In this document: positions 1-5,844 of the stretch, piece by piece | Position numbering within the stretch: the stretch's first letter is position 1 | How the letters are laid out: every line of letters begins with the position of its first letter | DNA from: Candidatus Sigynarchaeota archaeon | GTDB taxonomy: Archaea; Asgardarchaeota; Lokiarchaeia; Sigynarchaeales; Sigynarchaeaceae | Reading direction: 5' to 3' | DNA: 8,171 nt | Assembly (NCBI GenBank): GCA_030587525.1 | Contig: JAUQYW010000399.1 | Span: forward strand, 1 to 8,171 | Notes under the pieces: model-generated | Told to the model about the DNA's origin: nothing | Seen by the model: the letters and a program-made list of their open reading frames with translations, nothing else | Database searches by the model: none | Made by a program: the position numbers and the translations under genes

Positions 1-927
1 CAGTGCCTTGATTTCCATGACATATTTCTTGTACGTGGTCTCGTCTTCGATGCCGTCGAGACTTAAATACACTTGCGCTACTTGCTCTGGTGTCTGGCGC
101 ACTTCGATGCGCTGCTTGAATGCATCGAAGCCATCAACGACGGTCGCGACGATGCCGATGATCGTGTCCACGATCCGCTTCGGGTCCTGCATGAGGATGA
201 CATGGCTGCTACCCAGCACCTTGCGCCATTTCGCATCGATGTCCTTCTCGTCATCCGCAACCTCATATTTTATGCGAAGCATGTAAACGTTGAATTTTTG
301 CTTGAGCACGTCGAACACGTCCTCGCTGATGAGGTCGCTGCGGAGCTTGTCCTCGCCCGAGATGAATCGCCGGACATGCTCCCGGTTGATCTTCGCGTAA
401 AAGCCCTCGTCCCCCACGAGAACGAAGAGGGGCCGCGGATTTTGCAAAGGACTGACGAGATTGCAATGACGCGCATAGTAATAGGCCATCAACTCGTAGC
501 TTTCGCGGGCTTGACCCCCGCCACCGCCTTCCGGATAGAGCGACTTGATGTTCAGGTCAAGCTCCTTGCCCGTGGCAAAGTCCGTTACCTGGACAGGGGC
601 TTGGTCGGAATACGCGTCGCCGATGGCCGCGAACGAGATCTCGAAATTATCCTTCAATTCCTTGGGCAAAAAAAGCATGATCTCGTTGTACAAGATGCAG
701 AGTTTCTCGAAGATGATCTTCGGGAATTCACGCATGGACCCGGTCACGTCAACGGCGACCACGAGGGGAAACTTGGCCTTGGTGATGAGAACTTTGCCCC
801 TTGGAGGCGGAACGATGGTTTTTGGCTCCTCGTATTTTCGCCCTGCATCGACGTTGTAAGATGCGGCACTTTTCTTTACAACCGCGGAATCTGTCGAAGT
901 ATCGTAATCGCTGCCATATCCACCCAA
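1..927 (-). CDS. VWA-domain protein, C-terminus cut by window edge
   Basis: The minus strand is open from about 957 to base 1 with no stop, so the gene continues past the left edge; about 309 codons are visible. Numbering from a TTG start at 927, residues 1-50 are a polar, probably unstructured leader (MGGYGSDYDTST). A VWA-like Rossmann domain follows. KFPLVVAVDVTGSM (52-65) carries a MIDAS-type D60-x-T62-x-S64, with Thr in place of the usual first Ser. A glycine-rich segment GGGGGQARESYE (134-145) and LVGDEGFY (170-177) fit later strands and metal-site loops. No signal peptide or TM is visible, so it is probably cytosolic; VWA domains usually bind partner proteins through a metal ion, and the partner here is unknown. 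I prefer TTG 927 because the upstream duplicate (998-1045) starts with ATG at the matching codon. GTG 936 is the alternative. An out-of-frame ATG at 982 has a better SD (see findings). Confidence 0.85.
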   Translation of the reverse strand, partial: MGGYGSDYDTSTDSAVVKKSAASYNVDAGRKYEEPKTIVPPPRGKVLITKAKFPLVVAVDVTGSMREFPKIIFEKLCILYNEIMLFLPKELKDNFEISFAAIGDAYSDQAPVQVTDFATGKELDLNIKSLYPEGGGGGQARESYELMAYYYARHCNLVSPLQNPRPLFVLVGDEGFYAKINREHVRRFISGEDKLRSDLISEDVFDVLKQKFNVYMLRIKYEVADDEKDIDAKWRKVLGSSHVILMQDPKRIVDTIIGIVATVVDGFDAFKQRIEVRQTPEQVAQVYLSLDGIEDETTYKKYVMEIKAL

Positions 928-997
928 TATTTTCACGCTCGCTAGATAACACTGGTTCTAAAGAATGATCCGTCGGTGGCATTATTAATCCTTCTAA

Positions 998-1045
998 TCA
1001 GTTCCACGGCACAAGGATAGAGAAATCCGATCCATAACCACCCAT
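998..1045 (-). pseudogene. 15-codon mini-ORF duplicating the start of the VWA gene
   Basis: ATG at 1045 opens MGGYGSDFSILVPWN and ends at TGA 998-1000. Its first eight residues nearly match the VWA protein start (MGGYGSDY), 118 bases downstream. AAGGAG (1056-1061) lies 10 bases before the ATG, and the bases before both starts are partly alike. After the TGA, the same frame continues through ATG 982 (MPPTDHSLEPVLSSEREN) before leaving the VWA frame. It may be the remnant of a tandem paralogue, a decayed original start, or a leader ORF. The peptide similarity is read directly from the sequence; the origin is inferred. Confidence 0.4.
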
Positions 1046-1092
1046 GCTTGTCATTCTCCTTGTATGGCGTTAAATCTGTAAAATGGTGTAAT

Positions 1093-1099
1093 CTATAAA
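1093..1099 (-). promoter_or_regulatory. TATA-like box for the VWA transcript
   Basis: TTTATAG on the minus strand sits in an AT-rich gap just after the stop of the GH18-like gene. A start site about 26 bases downstream would fall near 1070, ahead of the mini-ORF and the VWA gene. The placement is consistent, but the match is short. Confidence 0.4.
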
Positions 1100-1128
1100 T
1101 TGATCTATCTGTAGGGCTATTAATTCTT

Positions 1129-1992
1129 TTAGTGATCTTTTTCCACGAGCATCTCGTCGTGGAAAATGCTGAACCCGAGGAAATTGGCGTTGTCTTGATA
1201 CATCGCCGCCGTGTTGTTGAATGCCCTCAGCATTGATGCGAAATTATCGAAGGTGCTGAATCCCGCTCCGATGATGACCGGCGCGAGCTGGATCAACGGG
1301 TCTATCAACTCGCGATACGCGTATGCATTGTCGCAATAATACGTCATCGGCACCAGGAAATCAAGGTACTGGTGCATGATGGTGGCGGAACCGTTCGCGA
1401 TGTTCACGGGATCGTGGTAGCAATTGCAGATCGCCGCCGACAAGGTCACGGTCCTGTTGGTCCCGAGCCGGGCATCCATCAACGCCTTGATCTCGGAGAG
1501 CAATAGGAGATAGTCGTTGAACTTCGCGCTGCGCGCCTCGTAATCGCCGGATATATCGGGTTCCAGGTCAAGGTGAATGCCCGGGATCTTGACGTTTTCC
1601 GCATCGAGAAAATCGAGGACACGCGTGATTAACAGGAGGCAGGCCGAATGGTTAAAATACGGCGCGAAATCCTCGCATGTCATCCAGTACAGCTCGATAT
1701 CATTCGCTGCGCACTTTGCGATGATGTCCACCACCTTGGAACGCGTTGTGCCATTTGATAAATCGGTCGGAAGTGACATGAACAGGAAATTCAATCTGAA
1801 TTCAAGAGCGTGGGCAATGATCTCGTCGTTAGACTGGCGATAAAATGCCCACGACCAAGCTCCGACGCGCGGTCGTTCCCGGGGTATCAAGCGAGCGTAT
1901 GGGTCGCCCCGCTCTATCGACCACGGTATGTTGATGGCGGTTTCGGCAATCAAGGCCGCGAGGAACAAGAAAGCAAGAGATCGTCGCTTCAT
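1129..1992 (-). CDS. Secreted GH18-like TIM-barrel protein, possible glycosidase
   Basis: 287 residues. The N-terminus (MKRR, then SLAFLFLAALIAETA) is a signal peptide or membrane anchor, so the protein is probably exported. The rest reads as a TIM barrel: VGAWSWAF (43-50), LNFLFMSLP (68-75), IELYWMTCEDF (99-109), IPGIHLDLEPD (136-146), VTLSAAICN (182-190), LDFLVPMTYYCD (210-221), PVIIGAGFS (238-246) and FLGFSIFHDE (271-280). GIHLDLE resembles the GH18 signature DGxDxDxE: D142 and E144 are kept, while the first two Asp are Pro and His. MTYY resembles the GH18 substrate-binding MxYD. I infer a carbohydrate-active or GH18-derived binding protein; the substrate cannot be told. The ATG start is supported by the signal peptide directly after it and by a TATA-like box 30 bases upstream. 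No SD is seen. Short for a full GH18 chitinase and without extra domains. Confidence 0.75.
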   Translation of the reverse strand: MKRRSLAFLFLAALIAETAINIPWSIERGDPYARLIPRERPRVGAWSWAFYRQSNDEIIAHALEFRLNFLFMSLPTDLSNGTTRSKVVDIIAKCAANDIELYWMTCEDFAPYFNHSACLLLITRVLDFLDAENVKIPGIHLDLEPDISGDYEARSAKFNDYLLLLSEIKALMDARLGTNRTVTLSAAICNCYHDPVNIANGSATIMHQYLDFLVPMTYYCDNAYAYRELIDPLIQLAPVIIGAGFSTFDNFASMLRAFNNTAAMYQDNANFLGFSIFHDEMLVEKDH

Positions 1993-2018
1993 GGCTGATA
2001 TTGGAAGGAATGCTCGCG

Positions 2019-2026
2019 TATTAAAA
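2019..2026 (-). promoter_or_regulatory. TATA-like box of the GH18-like gene
   Basis: TTTTAATA on the minus strand is centred about 30 bases upstream of ATG 1992, preceded by purine-rich GAAG where a BRE would lie. The spacing fits a leaderless or very short-leader mRNA, consistent with the missing SD. Confidence 0.45.
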
Positions 2027-2035
2027 CTTCGAATG

Positions 2036-2042
2036 TTATAAA
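2036..2042 (+). promoter_or_regulatory. TATA-like box of the small membrane protein gene
   Basis: TTATAAA on the plus strand would place transcription start near 2065. That is downstream of the GTG codon at 2056 and upstream of ATG 2092, so it favours ATG 2092 as the start. It lies only about 10 bases from the opposing TATA-like box, making a compact divergent promoter. Confidence 0.4.
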
Positions 2043-2091
2043 CCAGGATTTTAAGGTGTTAATACCAAGCGATCACAAGACTGGTTATACT

Positions 2092-2568
2092 ATGCCAATA
2101 ATTATCAAGCGGTCCAGCAGATCGAGCAAAGGAGGCTCGTCCGATGCGAGCATGCTGGAAATGGTGCTCGAACTTATCGGATGTATTGGCGGCGTTGTCG
2201 CCATGGTGCTCGCGATCGTTCTCGTCGTGGTGATCGTGTTCATCGGGATCGCATTCTTCGTTCTTTTCGTGGCGAGTGCCGTTCGCAGATACCGGTTAAC
2301 CGCAAATGCACGATTTTACCAGCGGAGCATCTGGTTAGGAAATACACGGTTTGACACCAGCCATCTTCGGCAGTTATTGGTCTTGATTGACCGGGCGCAA
2401 GCAACTCCGAGACTCGTTTTTGAAATCACGGATACGAGCGGAAAAATCAAGCGGTTTCCCCTTGATCCGAGTACCGTGAAACCAGACCAGGTCGAAAAGC
2501 TCGCCAGCGCCATCCAAGCATTTGGATCCAGGTATTATCCTTTTCCTGTCGAAATCGGCACCATTTAA
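2092..2568 (+). CDS. Small membrane protein with cytosolic C-terminal domain, function unknown
   Basis: 158 residues from ATG 2092; the frame could extend to GTG 2056, but the promoter argues against it. A basic, Ser/Gly-rich N-terminus (MPIIIKRSSRSSKGG) precedes a hydrophobic stretch of about 43 residues (roughly 22-64), long enough for two tightly linked helices or a hairpin. It ends in RRYRL, suggesting the rest is cytosolic. The C-terminal 90 or so residues look like a compact beta-rich domain (TANARFYQRSIWLGNTRFD, LVFEITDTSGKIKRFPLD) closed by a helix (VEKLASAIQAFG). This pattern recalls the PH-like domains of small prokaryotic membrane proteins, but that is a loose resemblance and I do not recognise the family. 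It is transcribed alone, divergently from the GH18-like gene. TAA is followed at once by TGA, then a T5 run at 2586-2590. Confidence 0.75.
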   Translation: MPIIIKRSSRSSKGGSSDASMLEMVLELIGCIGGVVAMVLAIVLVVVIVFIGIAFFVLFVASAVRRYRLTANARFYQRSIWLGNTRFDTSHLRQLLVLIDRAQATPRLVFEITDTSGKIKRFPLDPSTVKPDQVEKLASAIQAFGSRYYPFPVEIGTI

Positions 2569-2612
2569 TGAATTAGTAGACTGAATTTTTCAGGCAAAAG
2601 GAAGGAAAGGTT

Positions 2613-2653
2613 GGAAGCAGGGGTCGGCTATCACCGGAAATCCCCCTGCCTCC
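2613..2653. repeat. Nested imperfect inverted repeat (hairpin)
   Basis: The outer arms GGAAGCAGGGG (2613-2623) and CCCCTGCCTCC (2643-2653) pair over 11 positions with one A/C mismatch. Inside, CGG (2625-2627) pairs with CCG (2634-2636) around a 6-base loop. No T-run follows on either strand within a few bases, so it is not a typical terminator. It lies 45 bases after the membrane-protein stop and just before a strong SD at 2661-2665. It could be a 3' stabilising structure, a leader element or part of a small RNA. Confidence 0.55.
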
Positions 2654-2668
2654 GAGGAAAGGAGGAGC

Positions 2669-2767
2669 ATGTTTGCATTTGGCTTGGTGAACGTGATTGC
2701 TCGCGATCAGCACGCGAATTTCCTGTTCTTGAAATACTTTGAACGCACGACCACATCGACGTCATAA
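2669..2767 (+). CDS. Possible 32-residue small protein with strong SD
   Basis: ATG at 2669 follows AAAGGAGGAGC, an excellent SD core although only about 3 bases separate GGAGG from ATG. The peptide begins MFAFGLVNVIARDQHANFLF and ends in ERTTTSTS before TAA at 2765. It is short, matches nothing I know, and overlaps a longer antisense ORF that also has an SD-like sequence, so at most one is likely to be real. Confidence 0.25.
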   Translation: MFAFGLVNVIARDQHANFLFLKYFERTTTSTS

Positions 2768-2859
2768 CTTGCATCTTGACGCCGGGAACGTCGGCATAGC
2801 ATCCCAGAAAGGCCGGAATCTTCGTCCTTGTCTCCGTATTTTACCATGCTGTTTGGCAT
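2707..2859 (-). CDS. Possible 50-residue small protein, or remnant with in-frame TGA
   Basis: ATG at 2859 (MPNSMVKYGDKDEDSG) follows AAAGGTGGT, about 5 bases away and compatible with an archaeal anti-SD. An A/T box (TTTTAAATA region, about 2873-2882) lies just upstream. The product is acidic at the N-terminus, then basic (LCRRSRRQDASYDVDVVVRS) and ends KYFKNRKFAC at TGA 2707-2709. The same frame stays open for a further 38 codons, to TGA 2590-2592. It could be a true small protein, a gene broken by a nonsense change, or (speculatively) a recoded TGA. No family recognised. Confidence 0.3.
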   Translation of the reverse strand: MPNSMVKYGDKDEDSGLSGMLCRRSRRQDASYDVDVVVRSKYFKNRKFAC

Positions 2860-3149
2860 CCGAACCACCTTTTATTTAAAATAAACCCACGCGATTGTTT
2901 ACCCAAGATATTACCGGCCCAGTTGAGTACACAAATCGCGGGGTGTTCCCACGGATTGATATGATTTGATGACATATAATATTCTTTTTTACAACTATAT
3001 GAAGGTTTTGCGTATCAATTATCACAAATTTCATTGATTTCGTACATACAAACAGGTTGCTTTCTCATCTTCGTTTCAAGGAACGGAGGATCGGGAAGGG
3101 AATTGATGAAAAATACAAACGAAATAGATATTTTTTCAAATTACTTTCG

Positions 3150-3166
3150 AAAAATGGGGAGAAAAA
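3150..3166 (-). terminator. Oligo-T terminator after the oxidoreductase gene
   Basis: On the minus strand two T5 runs (3162-3166 and 3150-3154), separated by CTCCCCA, lie 26-42 bases past the TAA of the oxidoreductase gene. Archaeal RNA polymerase terminates at such T-rich tracts without needing a hairpin. No second gene follows on this strand. Confidence 0.45.
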
Positions 3167-3191
3167 TAGGTGAGAAGTGCTTTTTCCCGGT

Positions 3192-4715
3192 TTAATTTCC
3201 TGCCGGCTTGTCAAGCACGACGTCTTGCCGGCGCAGTTCTGCTTGCAGCGCTTTAACGTCAAGGGCGCGAGGTTCCACGCCGCGCTTGATGCATAATGCT
3301 GCGGCGACGCCAGAAGCTTGTCCAACGATCATAGTCGATGATATGCCGCGGTGCGAGTTGAGCGCCGTGAGGTGCTCATCCGCGTCGTCCGACTCGACGC
3401 TCACGCTCCGGGCGCCGAAGAGCAAGCCATCGATCTTTTCGGCGACAAGACAGCGGTACGGTATGTCATACCCAAATTCGCCACCCGGCGTGCTGCGACC
3501 AACGTCGTGCCCGGTATGGCGACCGACTACGTCCTCGAAGCTCTTATGTTTAAGGACATCGTCCTTCGTGAGCTTGTAAACGCCGTTCGGGATCCGGGTC
3601 TGGCGGAAGCCGATGGCGGCGACCGTGCGGTCAAGAAACGAGAGATTCCATCCAGGTATATACGCATGGATCCGCGCTTGCGCGGCAACCGCTTTCAGTT
3701 GTGCCATCTCGGCCTTGGAAACGACGAGCGGGTCAGTTTGGGGCCATTTATAGCTTGGACCCTCGATCGCGAACGTCCCGATGTATTTCGTCTCGCCACC
3801 GCACTCGACCTGCTTCGTTCGCACCGTCTTAACGTAAAAATTGATGATCGGGCTCGCTCCCGTCTTATTATATTGCTCGACCAAGTCTGGCTCGGCTTCA
3901 CATGCCTTATCGATGATGGAAGCGAAACCACGTGTCAGAATTGTCTTGCCTTGGTGCACGTGATCTAGCATTTGCTGGTGATCCTTGGGATAAGAGGCCA
4001 TACCACCGCACTTCCCGAACACGCCCTCATTCACGAATTTCTCGAGGTCCACGCCACCGATCCAGGCGTATGCCTGCATTGACATGACTTGCGTCTTGGG
4101 AACCTTGGCCTCGCCCATCCAGAACGACACGTCGGCATTTGCAGTACAGTCAATGATGATCCTCGCTTTAATGGCATATCGACCACCGATTGTCTCGACG
4201 AATACGCCCCGTGGTGCGGGAAGCCCGGACTTTTTTTCGGGCGGCAACACGTTGACGGCCCTCGCGTGTAGCAAGACATCGACACCAGCTTCCTCGCACA
4301 TTTCAGCAAGGACCAGCTTGATGTCTTCGACTTCCAGCGGCACGTCGTTGCTCGCCCTGCCGTCGGGCACGCCCTTGAAGGGCGGACCTTTCCCATCCAG
4401 CCATTCCTTGAACAACGGATCGCTATGCCCCTTATCGACGATCCGCTTGATCATCTCCTTTCCAATACCTCGGGCAATGACTTGACCTGCATTGTTCGTG
4501 AACTCGCGGAACTCCCAGTGCACGACCATGCAACCGACCGCTTGCCCGCCTAAAAAACCGTTCTGCTCGACCAGCATAACGCTGGCATCCGTGTTCGCGC
4601 GCTTCGCCGAAACCGCGGCAGCCACGCCCGATTGGGAACCTCCAACGACGAGGATATCCACGCTCTTGAGAACCGGCACCTTCCTCGCCGGTTCCGTGAT
4701 GAATTCAGTCGCCAT
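3192..4715 (-). CDS. FAD-dependent oxidoreductase (FAD_oxidored, PF12831-type)
   Basis: 507 residues, cytosolic. An FAD-binding Rossmann fold starts at residue 19: VDILVVGGSQSGVAAAVSAK (19-38), with Gly25, Gly26 and Gly30 forming the dinucleotide loop (Ser27 replaces the middle Gly of GxGxxG), and Glu50 ending strand 2 (VMLVEQ) to bind the ribose. GFLGGQA (53-59) is the usual family segment after it. RIIIDCTANADVSFWMGE is the second FAD-contact region. The C-terminus (HRGISSTMIVGQASGVAAAL) closes the flavin site, then comes the family's typical tail (LDVKALQAELRRQ). The family is common beside glycan-degradation genes, but substrates are mostly unknown. Here it lies downstream of a glucuronidase and a transporter, suggesting oxidation of a released sugar or aglycone (inference). 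It has its own promoter and a palindromic operator-like site. ATG 4715 lacks an SD. Confidence 0.88.
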   Translation of the reverse strand: MATEFITEPARKVPVLKSVDILVVGGSQSGVAAAVSAKRANTDASVMLVEQNGFLGGQAVGCMVVHWEFREFTNNAGQVIARGIGKEMIKRIVDKGHSDPLFKEWLDGKGPPFKGVPDGRASNDVPLEVEDIKLVLAEMCEEAGVDVLLHARAVNVLPPEKKSGLPAPRGVFVETIGGRYAIKARIIIDCTANADVSFWMGEAKVPKTQVMSMQAYAWIGGVDLEKFVNEGVFGKCGGMASYPKDHQQMLDHVHQGKTILTRGFASIIDKACEAEPDLVEQYNKTGASPIINFYVKTVRTKQVECGGETKYIGTFAIEGPSYKWPQTDPLVVSKAEMAQLKAVAAQARIHAYIPGWNLSFLDRTVAAIGFRQTRIPNGVYKLTKDDVLKHKSFEDVVGRHTGHDVGRSTPGGEFGYDIPYRCLVAEKIDGLLFGARSVSVESDDADEHLTALNSHRGISSTMIVGQASGVAAALCIKRGVEPRALDVKALQAELRRQDVVLDKPAGN

Positions 4716-4725
4716 GATGCTCTCG

Positions 4726-4737
4726 TGTCTCGAGACA
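4726..4737. promoter_or_regulatory. Perfect 12-bp palindrome in the oxidoreductase promoter
   Basis: TGTCTCGAGACA is its own reverse complement and lies 11-22 bases upstream of ATG 4715, between the TATA-like box and the gene, about where transcription should start. A dimeric regulator bound here would block initiation. The identity of any regulator is unknown. Confidence 0.5.
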
Positions 4738-4747
4738 TGCCGGGAGC

Positions 4748-4755
4748 ATAAAAAA
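4748..4755 (-). promoter_or_regulatory. TATA-like box of the oxidoreductase gene
   Basis: TTTTTTAT on the minus strand is centred 36 bases upstream of ATG 4715. It predicts transcription start near 4725 and a leader of about 10 bases, which would make the gene independent of the upstream transporter. Confidence 0.35.
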
Positions 4756-4811
4756 CGATATTCACTTGTAAAACTATTTGGTGGGATTAGTTGCGAATCA
4801 GCGATGCCATC

Positions 4812-4863
4812 AAAAAACGCTTGACTCCACTCCGACCAGACCGGAGCAGCAATTGTTGCTGCT
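4812..4863 (-). terminator. Tandem hairpins plus T6 after the transporter gene
   Basis: Read on the minus strand, a perfect 8-bp stem AGCAGCAA/TTGCTGCT with a 3-base loop (4845-4863) starts 18 bases after the transporter stop. A 5-bp stem CTCCG/CGGAG (4830-4846) follows, sharing two bases with the first, then TTTTTT at 4812-4817. This looks like a transcript end between transporter and oxidoreductase, or a 3' stabilising structure. T6 is 12 bases past the last stem, so it is not a tight intrinsic terminator. Confidence 0.45.
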
Positions 4864-4880
4864 TATTATTACGATAAAAG

Positions 4881-5807
4881 CTAATCTGGGGCCTTGACCG
4901 TGCTCTCTTGCTTAACTGGTGGCTTGCTCGTTGCTTGCCCGACTTTCAACTGGTATTTACTGAGCAACAAAATGCCTGCGATGCCGATGGCTATGCCAAT
5001 GCCATAGGACCACCAGTTGCCAATGGTCTGGTTGAAAATCAAGATGCCGCCAATCACGGTCGTGATCATGTTGATCGCGCCACTCACGGGGTTAAAAATC
5101 GCCGCGGGGTTTTTTTGCAATCCAGTCTGGACGATGAAAAGATTTGCAACCAGAGCGAGCGCTATAGTCAAGAATAGGGGAAAGAACCCAGCCATGAAAC
5201 CTTTGATCAAGCTGCCCGTCGCGTTGATTATGGCGAAAAAGTCGAGCGTGAACCATTGCAAGCACGTCGACATGAATCCGAGGGTGATGCCCGCCATGCA
5301 CGCCATCAAGATGGGAATCTTCTTGGACAAAGCGCCCACGACCGCGACGATGATGATGCACGCGACGGAAAAAGCGGCGATTGCATCGTACCGTGTCAGC
5401 GCCTGCGGCGCGGAAACCGAACCGAACGTGATGAACACCGGCATGATCACGAGCAAGCCGATGCCCGTCTTGCCTTTCCAGTTAAGCATTTCCCCGAGCA
5501 TTCGCCGTGCATACAATGCCAGCACGATGAGTCCCACGTTCAGGATCGGCTGGACAACGGTCACGCCCGTGATTTCAAGCGCCACGAAATACATCATGCC
5601 CCCGATGATGTTGACAACCGTGCCGGCAAGCCATTTCTTGCTCGTGAACATTGCCTTGAGCGATTTGAAAAATGTCTTGCCGGAAATCGTTTCCATCCGA
5701 TTCAGCGCGAGTTTCATGAGCAACGGGGCAAAATTGAAGCATATTGTCGCGAGCAACGCGAGCCCGATGCCGCCAGCATACATGAGCGGTTCGATCTGTG
5801 AAATCAT
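4881..5807 (-). CDS. Multi-pass transporter of the DMT (EamA/NIPA-like) type
   Basis: 308 residues with about nine obvious TM segments near residues 9-31, 57-77, 82-100, 113-130, 140-160, 164-185, 205-229, 239-258 and 264-283, then a hydrophilic Lys/Pro tail. A tenth weak segment is possible. Segments such as TGVTVVQPILNVGLIVLALY and the LGE that follows resemble the helix 3-4 region of EamA and NIPA proteins, whose members move metabolites, nucleotide sugars or metal ions. The cargo cannot be read from sequence. The glucuronidase gene ends 37 bases upstream on the same strand, so co-transcription is likely and the cargo may be a glucuronide, uronate or aglycone (inference). ATG 5807 is the only plausible in-frame start. 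AAGGAG at 5821-5826 is 13 bases upstream, long for an SD. A nearer ATG at 5835 is out of frame. Confidence 0.8.
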   Translation of the reverse strand: MISQIEPLMYAGGIGLALLATICFNFAPLLMKLALNRMETISGKTFFKSLKAMFTSKKWLAGTVVNIIGGMMYFVALEITGVTVVQPILNVGLIVLALYARRMLGEMLNWKGKTGIGLLVIMPVFITFGSVSAPQALTRYDAIAAFSVACIIIVAVVGALSKKIPILMACMAGITLGFMSTCLQWFTLDFFAIINATGSLIKGFMAGFFPLFLTIALALVANLFIVQTGLQKNPAAIFNPVSGAINMITTVIGGILIFNQTIGNWWSYGIGIAIGIAGILLLSKYQLKVGQATSKPPVKQESTVKAPD

Positions 5808-5844
5808 AGTTAGATGATAACTCCTTCTTGGCCATTTAAGGCTT

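Larger units (their letters stand above)
2569..3191. other. 623-base spacer without a clear large gene
   Basis: It lies between the plus-strand membrane protein and the end of the oxidoreductase gene. Bases 2590-2860 hold a hairpin and two short antisense ORFs with SD-like sequences (listed separately). Bases 2870-3150 are AT-rich and I see no coding frame with a credible start; the minus-strand frame crossing 3065-3325 is mostly a shadow of the oxidoreductase. Oligo-T elements for that gene lie at 3150-3166. No tRNA, IS end or CRISPR repeat is visible. Confidence 0.7.

Noticed and set aside
73..945. Long plus-strand open frame (290 codons)
   Set aside because: It is the antisense shadow of the VWA gene; the minus strand gives a coherent MIDAS motif and VWA core, while the plus frame shows no domain.
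2056..2091. GTG start adding 12 residues to the plus-strand membrane protein
   Set aside because: It lies upstream of the transcription start predicted from the TATA-like box at 2036-2042, and no SD precedes it.
3065..3325. Minus-strand frame of 86 codons crossing the end of the oxidoreductase gene
   Set aside because: Half overlaps the oxidoreductase in another frame, the rest is low-complexity AT-rich DNA, and there is no SD or family match.
3351..3968. Plus-strand open frame of 205 codons
   Set aside because: Fully antisense to the FAD oxidoreductase, whose Rossmann and C-terminal motifs are clear.
5017..5817. Plus-strand open frame of 266 codons
   Set aside because: Antisense to the transporter; the minus strand gives regular hydrophobic helices, and the plus frame does not look like a protein family.
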